Below are positions 41,719 to 50,181 of a stretch of 64,000 nt of DNA, in pieces. Source of the stretch: Streptosporangium becharense (lineage in GTDB: Bacteria; Actinomycetota; Actinomycetes; Streptosporangiales; Streptosporangiaceae); the NCBI RefSeq assembly GCF_014204985.1, contig NZ_JACHMP010000001.1, positions 7,006,001 through 7,070,000 on the forward strand, in the 5' to 3' direction. Numbering within the stretch: position 1 is the first letter of the stretch; each line of letters starts with the position of its first letter. Both the position numbers and the translations under genes were made by a program. The notes under the pieces are model-generated. The model worked only from the letters and a program-made list of their open reading frames with translations, was not told the origin of the DNA and did no database searches.

Positions 41719-42318
41719 GTGTACGTGAAGATCTGCGGGCTGCGCGAGCCCGAGCATGTGACGGCCGCCGTGGAGGTGGGTGCGGACGCCGTCGGTTTCG
41801 TCCTGACCAGGAGCCCGCGGCGGATCACCCCCGCGCTGGCGCGCGAGCTGGCCGCGGCGGTTCCCCCGCACGTGCTGACCGTGGCGGTCTTCGCCGGTGA
41901 GAGCACCGAGGAGGTCCGGGCGGTCACGGCGGAGGCGGGGGTGCGCGCCGTGCAGCTCCACGGCGACCATCCGCACGCCGACTTCGTCGCGTTGAAGGAC
42001 CTCGGCGTCACGCTGGTGCGGGCCGGGGCCGCGGCCGGTGACCTGCGCTGCGGCGCCTACGACGAGGATCTGCTCATCGTCGACGCTCCCAGGCCGGGCT
42101 CGGGGGAGCCGTGGGACTGGGCGGCGGTGCGCGGGCGCCCGGAGGGCCGCTGGATGCTCGCCGGCGGTCTGGACCCGTCGAACGTGGCCGGAGCCGTCGC
42201 CGCCGCCCGGCCGTGGGGGGTCGACGTGTCGAGCGGCGTGGAGGTCGCACCCGGGGTGAAGGACTCCGGACTGATCAGGGACTTCGTCGCCGCCGCCCGC
42301 GGGACCGCCGCCGGCTGA
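41719..42318 (+). CDS. trpF: Phosphoribosylanthranilate isomerase
   Basis: This 199-residue TIM barrel catalyses the Amadori rearrangement of N-(5'-phosphoribosyl)anthranilate in tryptophan synthesis. The family start VKICGLREPEHV (catalytic Cys near residue 6), VGFVLTRSPRRI, AVQLHGDHP, a strand with the catalytic Asp (LLIVDAP) and the phosphate-binding ends AGGLDPSNV and DVSSGVE are all in order. Length is normal. It stands apart from other trp genes, which is common in actinobacteria. Start is GTG 41719. Confidence 0.96.
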   Translation: MYVKICGLREPEHVTAAVEVGADAVGFVLTRSPRRITPALARELAAAVPPHVLTVAVFAGESTEEVRAVTAEAGVRAVQLHGDHPHADFVALKDLGVTLVRAGAAAGDLRCGAYDEDLLIVDAPRPGSGEPWDWAAVRGRPEGRWMLAGGLDPSNVAGAVAAARPWGVDVSSGVEVAPGVKDSGLIRDFVAAARGTAAG

Positions 42319-42430
42319 CCTCGGTCGGTGTTCGCGGCCGACGGGTGACCGGGTCGGTCTTCGCGGCTGACGGCTGGCCTCGGTCGGTGTTCGCGGCCGA
42401 CGGGCCGCCCCGGTCACCGTTTGCGGCCGA
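42319..42430. repeat. Degenerate repeat between trpF and the methyltransferase gene
   Basis: Four imperfect copies of a unit containing CGGTGTTCGCGGCCGACGG fill the gap between two converging genes and run into the 3' end of the methyltransferase gene (its last codons are the fourth copy). No gene is visible in the repeat itself. Confidence 0.75.
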
Positions 42431-43217
42431 CGCCGGCGAGGACCCACATCCTGGCCGGGTCGACCTTCCCGCCGATGCCCGGCCGCCATTCCGGTGCGGT
42501 GACCAGGCCGGGCTCGACCAGCTCGAAGTCGCCGAAGAACTCCATGATCTCGGCGCGGGTGCGGGCGACCCATGGCGCGCCGGCCCTGGTGGAGGTCGCG
42601 GCGAGCCCGGCCGTCCGCCCGGGTTCCGGGTCGGAGGTCACATGGGAGATCACCAGGTGGCTGCCCGGCGCCATGGCGTTCCGCAGCCGCGCCACGACCC
42701 CGTACGGGTCCTCGCTGTCCGGGACGAAGTGCAGGATGGCGACCAGCAGCACCGCGACCGGCCGGCCCGTGTCGATGAGCCGCCGTAGCTCCGGGTCGTC
42801 CAGGACCTTGTCGATCTCGCGGAGGTCGCCGCGGACGAAGGCCACGTTGTCCGCCGCGGCGATGAGCGCCTCGCCGTGCACGGCGACGATCGGGTCGTTG
42901 TCCACGTAGACGACCCGCGCCTGCGGCGCGACCTCCAGGGCGACCTGGTGGACGTTCTGCTGGGTCGGCAGCCCCGAGCCGATGTCGAGGAACTGGCGGA
43001 TGCCCGCCTCCGCCGCGAGGTGACGCACCGCGCGGACCAGGAACGCGCGGTTCTGCCGGGCCATCAGCGGCATCTCCGGCGCGAGTGAGAAGACCTTGTC
43101 CGCGACGATCCGGTCGACGGCGTAGTTGTCCTTGCCGCCCAGCGCGTAGTCGTACATACGCGCGGCGCTCGGCGTGTTCTGGTCGATTCCGGCCGGTACC
43201 GGGCCCTGGCCTGACAT
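42414..43217 (-). CDS. SAM-dependent methyltransferase of the DUF574 family
   Basis: This 267-residue protein belongs to the S-adenosyl methyltransferase family (DUF574) that is greatly expanded in actinomycetes. Markers are IDQNTPSAARMYDYALGGKDNY at the N-terminus, the SAM-binding strand FLDIGSGLPT (about 88-97) and VVYVDNDPIVAVHG. Substrates of this family are generally unknown. ATG 43217 follows GGAGGAGAAACG. It converges on trpF. Confidence 0.92.
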   Translation of the reverse strand: MSGQGPVPAGIDQNTPSAARMYDYALGGKDNYAVDRIVADKVFSLAPEMPLMARQNRAFLVRAVRHLAAEAGIRQFLDIGSGLPTQQNVHQVALEVAPQARVVYVDNDPIVAVHGEALIAAADNVAFVRGDLREIDKVLDDPELRRLIDTGRPVAVLLVAILHFVPDSEDPYGVVARLRNAMAPGSHLVISHVTSDPEPGRTAGLAATSTRAGAPWVARTRAEIMEFFGDFELVEPGLVTAPEWRPGIGGKVDPARMWVLAGVGRKR

Positions 43218-43434
43218 CGTTTCTCCTCCGCCGCCGCGCACCGTCGGGTACGGACGTGCACACCCCGGGTGCGTGTGCCGACCGGCACGTCCAAGATGAT
43301 CATAACCGCGACCCGTTGCCGCTTTCCCGGGTCTTTCAGGACGGGCCGCCGGGCGGGTGCCGGTCGCGGGACGGGCCCGCGTACCGGCGTTCCGGTGCCG
43401 CGGGCCGGTGTCGTGTGCCGGTGCCGTGCGCCGG

Positions 43435-44562
43435 TCAGGCGGAGGAGCCGGCGGACGCCTGCTCTGCCGCGGCCCCGGCGGCGCGCCGGGCGAGCAGGGA
43501 CGCGTGCGTCGGGGCGTCCGGTACCCGGGCGGGCCGGCCGATCGCGAACTCCCTGCGCAGCACGGGCACGACCTCTTCGCCGAGGATGTCGAGCTGTTCC
43601 AGCACGGTCCTCAGCGGCAGCCCGGCGTGGTCCATGAGGAACAACTGCCGCTGGTAGTCGCCGAAGTGCTCCCGGAACTCCAGTGTCCTGTCGATGACCT
43701 GCTGCGGGCTGCCCACGGTCAGCGGGGTCTCGGCCGTGAACCGCTCCAGCGACGGGCCGTGGCCGTAGACGGGCGCGTTGTCGAAGTACGGCCGGAACTC
43801 GCGCACCGCGTCCTGGGAGTTCCTGCGCATGAACACCTGTCCGCCGAGCCCGACGATCGCCTGCTCCGGGGTGCCGTGGCCGTAGTGGGCGAAGCGCTCC
43901 CGGTAGAGGTCGACCAGGCGGATGAAGTGCTCCTTCGGCCAGAAGATGTTGTTGGCGAAGAAACCGTCCCCGTAGTAGGCGGCCTGCTCGGCGATCTCCG
44001 GGCTGCGGATCGAGCCGTGCCAGACGAACGGCGGGACGCCGTCCAGCGGCCGGGGCGTCGAGGTGAACGACTGCAGGGGGGTGCGGAAGCGGCCCTCCCA
44101 GTCGACGACGTCCTGGCGCCACAGCCGGTGCAGCAGCGCGTAGTTCTCGACGGCCAACGGGATGCCGTTGCGGATGTCCTGGCCGAACCAGGGATAGACC
44201 GGGCCGGTGTTGCCGCGGCCCATCATCAGGTCGACGCGTCCGTCGGCCAGGTGCTGGAGCATCGCGTAGTCTTCGGCGATCTTGACCGGGTCGTTCGTGG
44301 TGATCAGCGTCGTGGCCGTGGAGAGGATGAGCCGCTCGGTGCGGGCGGCGATGTAGCCGAGCATGGTCGTCGGCGACGACGGCACGAAGGGCGGGTTGTG
44401 GTGCTCGCCGGTCGCGAAGACGTCCAGGCCCACCTCCTCGGCCTTGAGTGCGATGGCGACCATCGCCTTGATCCGTTCACGCTCGCTCGGCGTCCTGCCC
44501 GTGGTGGGGTCGGTCGTGACGTCGCCGACGGTGAAGATGCCGAACTGCATCGGGCTCACCAT
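43435..44562 (-). CDS. Luciferase-like (LLM) flavin-dependent oxidoreductase
   Basis: This 375-residue protein has the bacterial-luciferase TIM barrel. Typical segments are MQFGIFTVGD, DVFATGEHHNPPFVPSSP, LSTATTLITTNDPVKIAEDYAMLQHLADGRVDLMMGRG and GSIRSPEIAEQAAYYGDGFF. It should use FMNH2 or F420 from a separate reductase and oxidise a small organic compound. The end is an Ala-rich tail. Exact start is uncertain among ATG 44562, GTG 44559 and ATG 44550. A 16-bp palindrome lies ten bases before the first of these, which indicates control by a MarR- or PadR-like repressor not encoded nearby. Confidence 0.9.
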   Translation of the reverse strand: MVSPMQFGIFTVGDVTTDPTTGRTPSERERIKAMVAIALKAEEVGLDVFATGEHHNPPFVPSSPTTMLGYIAARTERLILSTATTLITTNDPVKIAEDYAMLQHLADGRVDLMMGRGNTGPVYPWFGQDIRNGIPLAVENYALLHRLWRQDVVDWEGRFRTPLQSFTSTPRPLDGVPPFVWHGSIRSPEIAEQAAYYGDGFFANNIFWPKEHFIRLVDLYRERFAHYGHGTPEQAIVGLGGQVFMRRNSQDAVREFRPYFDNAPVYGHGPSLERFTAETPLTVGSPQQVIDRTLEFREHFGDYQRQLFLMDHAGLPLRTVLEQLDILGEEVVPVLRREFAIGRPARVPDAPTHASLLARRAAGAAAEQASAGSSA

Positions 44563-44571
44563 TCTCCATCT

Positions 44572-44587
44572 CGTTGAAGGTTCAACG
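44572..44587. promoter_or_regulatory. Palindrome CGTTGAAGGTTCAACG upstream of the LLM gene
   Basis: A perfect inverted repeat with 7-bp arms and a GG centre lies immediately upstream of the flavin-oxidoreductase start. The TTGAA-N2-TTCAA form is common for MarR-type or related dimeric repressors. It is close enough to block ribosome or polymerase access. Confidence 0.7.
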
Positions 44588-44589
44588 AT

Positions 44590-44700
44590 TCTAAGTGCGG
44601 CGACGCCCGGGTTGTTCCCCGCCCGGAGACCGCCGGGTCGTTCCCCGCTTGGGGACCGCCGGCTCGTTCCCCGGCCCCGGGACCCGGCTCGCCGGCCGGG
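44590..44700. repeat. Degenerate ~26-bp repeats between LLM gene and lipoprotein gene
   Basis: Three imperfect units built on GTTCCCCG and GACCGCCGG follow each other in the gap. It is similar in style to the other GC-rich spacer repeats in this window. Confidence 0.6.
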
Positions 44701-44721
44701 ATGGCACAGCCCGCCCGGAGG

Positions 44722-45480
44722 CTACGGCAGCACGGCCCGCCAAGAGGCGATCAGCGTCCGCCCGCCCACCCGCACGGCCACCTCGTCCAGGGCCGTGCCC
44801 AGCGCGGCGCGCACCGCGGCGGCCTCCTCGCCCCGGTACTCCCGCTCGGCGACGGCACGGGGATCCGAGGGCATGGCTGGCGCCGGGACGCCGGCGGGCC
44901 AGGTCGCCTGCCGCGCGGGCTCGACGTCCTCGTCCTCGTACATCGACACCTCGATCGGCGCTTTGCGGTCGACCTTCCCGGTGGCGAGGATCCGGCCGGT
45001 CAGGGCACTCAGGCGCTCCTGCTCGGCGACGAACCACTCGTCCTCGACCAGCGGTCCCCCCTCCAGCCTGGTCTCGTGGACCCGCCCGTCCGCAGCCACC
45101 GCGGTGATGACGGCGTACGGCTGGTCGCTGAGCCCCCGAGTGCGGTCGAGCGTTCCCGGCCGGCGGGCCAGGGACTTCACCAGACGGCCCCGCATGTCCT
45201 CGACCTCGGACACGGGGATCTGCAGGACCACCAGTTCGCCGTCCCGCCGGGTGAGGGCCCTGCCGTCGCCGGTGACGCTCATCCGGCCGCTCTCGGCGCA
45301 GCCTCCCTCGGCGTTGAGGCATTCCAGGAAGCGGATCACGGCGTCGCCCGGCTCCGGCGCGGCCTGGGGCGGGGCCGGTGACGCGGCGGCCGATCCGGCA
45401 GGGGAGGCGCCCCCGCCGCAGCCGGCGAGCGACAGGGCGACGACGAGCAACAGGACGGTGGCGAGCGGCATGCGGGTCAC
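44722..45480 (-). CDS. Putative lipoprotein of unknown function
   Basis: This is a 252-residue secreted protein with a short signal peptide ending in the lipobox LAGC, then a Gly/Ser/Ala/Pro linker. The mature part has two segments rich in charged residues (VTGDGRALTRRDGELVVLQIP and LEGGPLVEDEWFVAEQERLSALTG). No known domain is visible. GTG 45480 is preferred because it adds an Arg to the n-region; ATG 45471 is the alternative. Confidence 0.75.
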   Translation of the reverse strand: MTRMPLATVLLLVVALSLAGCGGGASPAGSAAASPAPPQAAPEPGDAVIRFLECLNAEGGCAESGRMSVTGDGRALTRRDGELVVLQIPVSEVEDMRGRLVKSLARRPGTLDRTRGLSDQPYAVITAVAADGRVHETRLEGGPLVEDEWFVAEQERLSALTGRILATGKVDRKAPIEVSMYEDEDVEPARQATWPAGVPAPAMPSDPRAVAEREYRGEEAAAVRAALGTALDEVAVRVGGRTLIASWRAVLP

Positions 45481-45634
45481 ACCCGCTACGACGCCACGAG
45501 TGCCCACTTGGTTCACGACGGTTCCACGCGTCTCAAGCGGATCGCGTGTACCGGCCCGGATGGCCGCTTTCGCCCGTACCGGTGGATGACGACGTCGCCG
45601 AGGTGCTCGGCGGGCGAGCTGAGATGCTGGTCTC

Positions 45635-46180
45635 ATGACCGAGAACGCTTCCCGGAAACTGATCGTGGTGCGCCACGCCAAGTCGGCCTGGCCGGCGGGG
45701 GTGGACGACTTCGACCGGCCGCTCGCGCCGCGGGGCCGCCGTGACGCCCCGGCCGTCGGGAGGTGGCTGCGCGGAGCGGGCCCGCCGCCGGACCGTGTCG
45801 TCTCCTCACCGGCCCTGCGCACCCGTGAGACCTGGGAACTCGTCGCCGGGGAACTGGGCACCGAGGTGCCCGTCTCCTACGACGAGCGGGTGTACGAGGC
45901 GAGCGTCCCCGGGCTGCTCGGCATCGTGCACGAGGTGCCGGACGGCGTGCGGACCCTGCTGCTGCTCGGGCACAACCCGGGCCTGGAGGAACTGGTCACG
46001 GCGCTGGCGGGCGAGGCGGCGGGGGACGCGCTGGAGCGGGTCCGGGAGAAGTTCCCGACGTCGGCGATCGCGGTCCTGGCCGTTCCGGGGCCCTGGTCCG
46101 GGCTGGCTCCGGGGACGGCCGTGCTGACCGACTTCGCCGTCCCGCGCGGTGTGAAGACCGCGAAGTCTCACAAATCCTGA
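45635..46180 (+). CDS. SixA-like histidine phosphatase family protein
   Basis: This 181-residue phosphatase of the histidine-phosphatase superfamily has the catalytic RHA motif in VVRHAKSAW (about 11-15), a second Arg in SSPALRTRETW and the second His in LLGHNPGLEE. The RHA form and the compact size match SixA phosphohistidine phosphatases. It could remove phosphate from phosphohistidine or a small phospho-compound in the cytoplasm. It stands alone. Confidence 0.9.
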   Translation: MTENASRKLIVVRHAKSAWPAGVDDFDRPLAPRGRRDAPAVGRWLRGAGPPPDRVVSSPALRTRETWELVAGELGTEVPVSYDERVYEASVPGLLGIVHEVPDGVRTLLLLGHNPGLEELVTALAGEAAGDALERVREKFPTSAIAVLAVPGPWSGLAPGTAVLTDFAVPRGVKTAKSHKS

Positions 46181-46251
46181 AGTCGACGCTCCCAGTCGCT
46201 TCAAGTGGATCACTGACGAATCTCAAACGGCTTCCCTTACCCTTGCCGACC

Positions 46252-47790
46252 GTGATTTTCAACATAAGAAACACTGCCGTGGCAGCCGCGGTGGGAGCCG
46301 CGCTCTGCGGCGTTCTGGCGGCCACGCCGGCCGCCGCTGTCGCCGCTCCCGGCGGCCCGGTGACCGTCTCGGCGACCAAGGCGTCACCGGCCCGTTACAA
46401 CGGCGACTGCCCGGTAGATGTCGGCTTCGCCGCGACCATCAAGGCCGGCCCGGGTAGCAAGGTCAAGTACCGCTGGCTGTACGAGGGCGGCAAGGCGGGG
46501 GCGGTGCGCACGGTCCTCGTCAAGGGACGCCAGGTCACCGTCTGGGACCGGCGCACGTTCACCGCCGACACCCGTGGCTGGCAGGCGCTGCAGGTGCTCG
46601 GCACTCGGCGCAAGACGGGGGCCAAGACCACCTTCCGGGTGGGCTGTCACGGCCCGGTGATCGTCCAGTCAGGTTCGACGCCCGCGCCCGTTCCCACCTC
46701 GTCGCCCACGCGCAAGCCCGAGCCGAGCACCCCGCCGGCCACCGCCCAGCCGACCGCGACGCCCACGACGTCCGGAACGCCCGACCCCGACCCGGTGAAG
46801 GTCACCGCGACGGCGACCGGCATCACGAACGGGAACTACGAGGGCTCCTGCTGGAACCCGCGTTACTGGACCACCTCCGGAACGCTCAAGGTCTCCCGGG
46901 TCCCGGCGACCGTCAAGTACCGGTGGGTCGACAGCAACGGATGGAAGTCCGGGGAGTTCACCCAGGAGTTCGCCGCCGGCGGCGCGACCGAGGTGCCGGT
47001 CAAGTACGAGGAGAAGGTGGCCTTCGACACCCGGACGGGCTGGCGGGCCATCGAGGTCGTCTCCCCGGGCGCACCCACGCTCTCCAACAAGGTCGACTAC
47101 GACATCAAGTGCACCGACGCGACCGACGCCAAGGTCACGGTGACCGCGCTCCGGCCGTCCTACGACGGGGTCTGTCCGCCGCCCACCGGTGACCCGGGCG
47201 TCGGCGACCTGCCGTTCACCGTGCGGATCGAGGCGGAGAAGACGCCGGCGATCGTCAAGTTCCGGCGGATCTGGAACGGCACGCCGGGCCCCGTGGAGGA
47301 GGTCAGGCTCAACGAGCCGTACCGGACCTTCGCCGCGCACAAGCCCATCACCGGCGCGGGTACCGTCACGCTGGCCATCGAGGTCAACGGGGTCAGGTCG
47401 AACACCGCCACCTCCACGGTGACCTGCCAGAACGGCCCTCTCCCCGAGGCCGAGGCGCAGGTGGAGAAGGTCACGGCGCCGGAGAAGGCGGAGTACCTCT
47501 ACTACTGCGGCTGGAACCCCGACTACCGCCACTACCTCTCCGGGGCCATCACCGCCAAGGGGCCCGGCCGGGTGCCCTACCGCTGGGTGATCGACCACGG
47601 TTCCGTCAAGGAGAAGTCCGCGGTGGGATACGTGTACTTCCACGGTCAGGGCAGCCAGACCCAGCACGCGGTGTGGGCCACCCAGCCGACCTACAACGCG
47701 AGCGCGTCCGTCTGGCTGGAGTTGTTCCCCGACACGCCGAAGGCGGTCACCTCGAACGTGGGCCTCTACCGGGCTGTCTGCCGGCTGTGA
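46252..47790 (+). CDS. Secreted protein with four Cys-paired Ig-like repeats
   Basis: This 512-residue exported protein has a signal peptide (about 1-32, ending in a run of Ala) and four related domains at about 36-133, 183-288, 294-392 and 403-512. Each repeat has a Cys near its start and one near its end (53/132, 200/287, 308/392, 419/510) and a central VKYRW-like strand (VKYRWLY, VKYRWVD, VKFRRIW, VPYRWVI). A Pro/Thr-rich linker (about 143-180) follows repeat 1. One disulfide per beta-sandwich is likely. Function is unknown; an adhesin or cell-wall ligand-binding role is possible. Start may be GTG 46252 or TTG 46243; no clear ribosome-binding site. Confidence 0.85.
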   Translation: MIFNIRNTAVAAAVGAALCGVLAATPAAAVAAPGGPVTVSATKASPARYNGDCPVDVGFAATIKAGPGSKVKYRWLYEGGKAGAVRTVLVKGRQVTVWDRRTFTADTRGWQALQVLGTRRKTGAKTTFRVGCHGPVIVQSGSTPAPVPTSSPTRKPEPSTPPATAQPTATPTTSGTPDPDPVKVTATATGITNGNYEGSCWNPRYWTTSGTLKVSRVPATVKYRWVDSNGWKSGEFTQEFAAGGATEVPVKYEEKVAFDTRTGWRAIEVVSPGAPTLSNKVDYDIKCTDATDAKVTVTALRPSYDGVCPPPTGDPGVGDLPFTVRIEAEKTPAIVKFRRIWNGTPGPVEEVRLNEPYRTFAAHKPITGAGTVTLAIEVNGVRSNTATSTVTCQNGPLPEAEAQVEKVTAPEKAEYLYYCGWNPDYRHYLSGAITAKGPGRVPYRWVIDHGSVKEKSAVGYVYFHGQGSQTQHAVWATQPTYNASASVWLELFPDTPKAVTSNVGLYRAVCRL

Positions 47791-47879
47791 CGTCACCGTC
47801 GTGACCTCCCGGCCGCCGGGCCGGGGGGTGGAACCCCGCCTCCCGAAGGAGACACTGTTGGCGAAGTAGATCAAAAAGC

Positions 47880-47917
47880 AGCGACCCCATGATCATGTCT
47901 GTGATCATGGGGTCGCT
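47880..47917. terminator. Strong hairpin at the left side of the IS1182 remnant
   Basis: A perfect 16-bp stem (AGCGACCCCATGATCA and complement) has a 6-nt loop. On the minus strand it is followed by GCTTTTTGATC, so it can terminate leftward transcription; it also lies 90 bp after the secreted-repeat gene and could end that transcript. It may be the protective terminator of the dead IS. Confidence 0.75.
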
Positions 47918-47984
47918 GTCGTCGTTCTTGCTCACGGTTGGAGTCGTGGGTGTCGCTGTGTTGAACAGGTCCAGATCGAATCCC

Positions 47985-48318
47985 GGCGGTCACCCTGACG
48001 GTGGCCAGCGCGGCCTTTCCGAAGGGCAGCCTGGCGATCCGGATCCGAGATGAGTCAGGTGTCCTGCTCCGGGACGAGGACTTCGCTGCGGCGTTCTCCA
48101 CCCGCGGGCGGCCCGTACTGGCCGCCGCCACGCCTGAATGGCTGTGCTCAGGCCGAACCGGCCTGGTTCGAGCGCTGTGAGGCCCGCATCGAGGACTACC
48201 GGCTCCCCAAGAACAAGACCGAACGCATCCGGCTCGGCCACGAGATCGGTGCCGACGGAAAGGCCGTGCTGGACGCCGTCTACTCTGAGGGCACCCCGCG
48301 GTGGCTGCGCGGGCGAGG
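47985..48318 (+). pseudogene. IS1182-family transposase remnant with internal deletion
   Basis: The first part encodes ASAAFPKGSLAIRIRDESGV, then LLRDEDFAAAF and STRGRPV, the N-terminus of IS1182 transposases. It then jumps, with a frame change, to PAWFERCEARIEDYRLPKNK and GADGKAVLDAVYSEGTPRWL, a segment normally more than 150 residues further on. The catalytic domain is missing, so it is dead. Confidence 0.82.
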
Positions 48319-48372
48319 ACGGGTCCGGCGGGCGATGATGCTCATGGCCGTCGACGAGCAGGAGGAGCCAGG

Positions 48373-49335
48373 ATGCGGCATGCCGACTGGGGTGTGCGGT
48401 CCCCGCGATGGGCCGGGATCCGCAGTGAGGAGATCGACGTCTGCGGCACCGCCGTCCACTACCTGAGCACCGGCGCCAGCCGGGGCGGGCCCACCCACCT
48501 GCTGGTCCACCCAATGGCGGGCAGCGCGTCGATGTGGCTCGACCTCATCGGCCCGCTGAGCGCCCTCGGGCCGGTCGTTGCCCCCGACCTGCCGGGCACA
48601 CTGTTCGGGCACACCGGCTCACCACACCCCCAGGCGGTCAGGGCTGAGCCGAGCGCGCGCTTCCTGAAGGCGTTCGCCGCCCGGCTCGGCATCGAGGAAG
48701 CGGTCGTCCACGGCTGGTCCATGGGCGGGCTGGTGGCGCTGCTGTTCGCCGACGCGGCCCTGGACCGGGTCGGGCGACTGGTGCTCACCTGCCCCGCGCT
48801 GCCCGGCCCGCTGCCCGCCGACGAGGTGTTGTTCTGGCGCGCTCTTGGCAGGCCACTGCTCGCGGTCGCGCCGCCGGTCGCGCAGGCCGTGTTGCGGCTG
48901 ACCGGCCGACGGCTGCTCGATTTCAAGTTGAGCCGCTACGCCGACCCCAGCGCCTGGTCAGCCGACGCGATCGGCGGCGACCTGTCGCGGCTGTCGCCGG
49001 ACATGACCGCGCTGCTGGCCGACGAACTGCGCGCTGCCCAGCCCCGCAGACTCGGTGCGGCCGTCACGGCCTTCGCCTCGGTCCTGTCGGCCCTGTTCGT
49101 CGACCAGCGTCCCGTCCACCAGGCGATCGCCCGGGTGGGCACACCCACGCTGCTGCTCTGGGGTGACCAGGACGGCCTGATCACCCGGAACACCGTCGAC
49201 GACCTCGCCACCCGCCGGCCCGACTGGGAGCGGCAGGTCTTCCCGACGGTCGGGCATCTCCTGCCGCTGGAGACACCGCGCGGCTACGTCGAGGCGGTCG
49301 CGCGGTGGCTGGCTCCGCAGGGCTCCCGGCGCTGA
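48373..49335 (+). CDS. Alpha/beta hydrolase
   Basis: This is a 320-residue alpha/beta-hydrolase-fold enzyme. The nucleophile elbow is GWSMGG (Ser near 115), the acid is D in LLWGDQDGLI and the His is in VGHLLPLE, so the triad is complete. It has no signal peptide. ATG 48373 follows AGGAGGAGCC. It begins only 55 bp after the IS1182 remnant, so it may use a promoter from IS sequence or have been brought next to it by rearrangement. The substrate (ester, lactone or epoxide) is unknown. Confidence 0.9.
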   Translation: MRHADWGVRSPRWAGIRSEEIDVCGTAVHYLSTGASRGGPTHLLVHPMAGSASMWLDLIGPLSALGPVVAPDLPGTLFGHTGSPHPQAVRAEPSARFLKAFAARLGIEEAVVHGWSMGGLVALLFADAALDRVGRLVLTCPALPGPLPADEVLFWRALGRPLLAVAPPVAQAVLRLTGRRLLDFKLSRYADPSAWSADAIGGDLSRLSPDMTALLADELRAAQPRRLGAAVTAFASVLSALFVDQRPVHQAIARVGTPTLLLWGDQDGLITRNTVDDLATRRPDWERQVFPTVGHLLPLETPRGYVEAVARWLAPQGSRR

Positions 49336-50181
49336 CCGGGCTCGGGTACCCGAGAGCTCAGGCCGACCCACGTCCGGTGAACTGAACACGAACGGGTCCG
49401 GCTCGCCCGCGGCCAGGAAGCCCCCGGGAACTCCGCTGCCGACTCCAGCCGCCGCAGTTCCTACTCGGGCAGTACCACGTTCACCGCATTCAGGTCGTCG
49501 GCGAGTTGCTCCGTGCCGCCGCGCACCTTATCTCACCAGGTCAATGCCTACAGGCACGGATGTGTGACCCGTTCTGGCGCATGCCGCACCCCGGCATAAC
49601 CTAATGATCAATTTGCCGACAGCGTCCCGGAGGGAGGCGGGGCCCGCCCACAGACCGATCTTCTCTCCTCAGGAGCTCCGGGGTCCCGTTCCTGTCCGGG
49701 GCCTGCCCTGACGTACCTCCCGACCGGCGCACCGCGCGCTTCTGCCCGGGGGGTCGGTCCGGACCGAGGTTCGGGAGATGCCGTCATGACCGTGTGGGAG
49801 GAGATCCGCGACCTCGTCGGCACCGGTGACGCGTTCAAGGTCGCGGCCGGGCAGCTCCCGGCGAACACCGCGCAGCCGGCCGGCCGCGACCTTCGGCGGG
49901 GAATTCCGGTAGGACCGCCTGCCACGCGGGGCCGCCGTCGCAGGGTGGTGAAGCGGCAAGACAACGGCCGTGAAGCGAGAAGACAACGGCGCTGAAGGTC
50001 CACGTTCGTCTCGGGACAAGAACGCGTCATAAAGCGTTCAGCAATGATAAGGGATTCTTCACCGCTAACCATTACTCATCCTATTTAAACCTGTTATGCC
50101 GATACGTCATCGACGTCAGTAAATGCTTGCCCTCGCGTGGGGCGGAAGGGAGACTGCGGCCGGGTTGATCTTGGAGGGTGC
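49336..50181. other. Gene-poor region with decayed coding fragments
   Basis: Over these 846 bases I find no firm gene. Near 49465-49530 the minus strand reads VRGGTEQLADDLNAVNVVLPE and stops, which looks like the end of a lost gene. A 69-codon frame (49786-49995) is listed separately. The last 100 bases (50020-50110) are AT-rich and should contain the promoter for the secreted protein gene at 50182. Confidence 0.5.
49786..49995 (+). CDS. Possible small or truncated protein
   Basis: A 69-residue frame begins MTVWEEIRDLVGTGDAFKV, a believable soluble N-terminus, after GGGAG at about 8 bases. From residue ~35 it becomes Arg-rich and looks non-coding, so it may be a gene truncated by deletion. 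No family is recognised. Confidence 0.25.
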   Translation: MTVWEEIRDLVGTGDAFKVAAGQLPANTAQPAGRDLRRGIPVGPPATRGRRRRVVKRQDNGREARRQRR

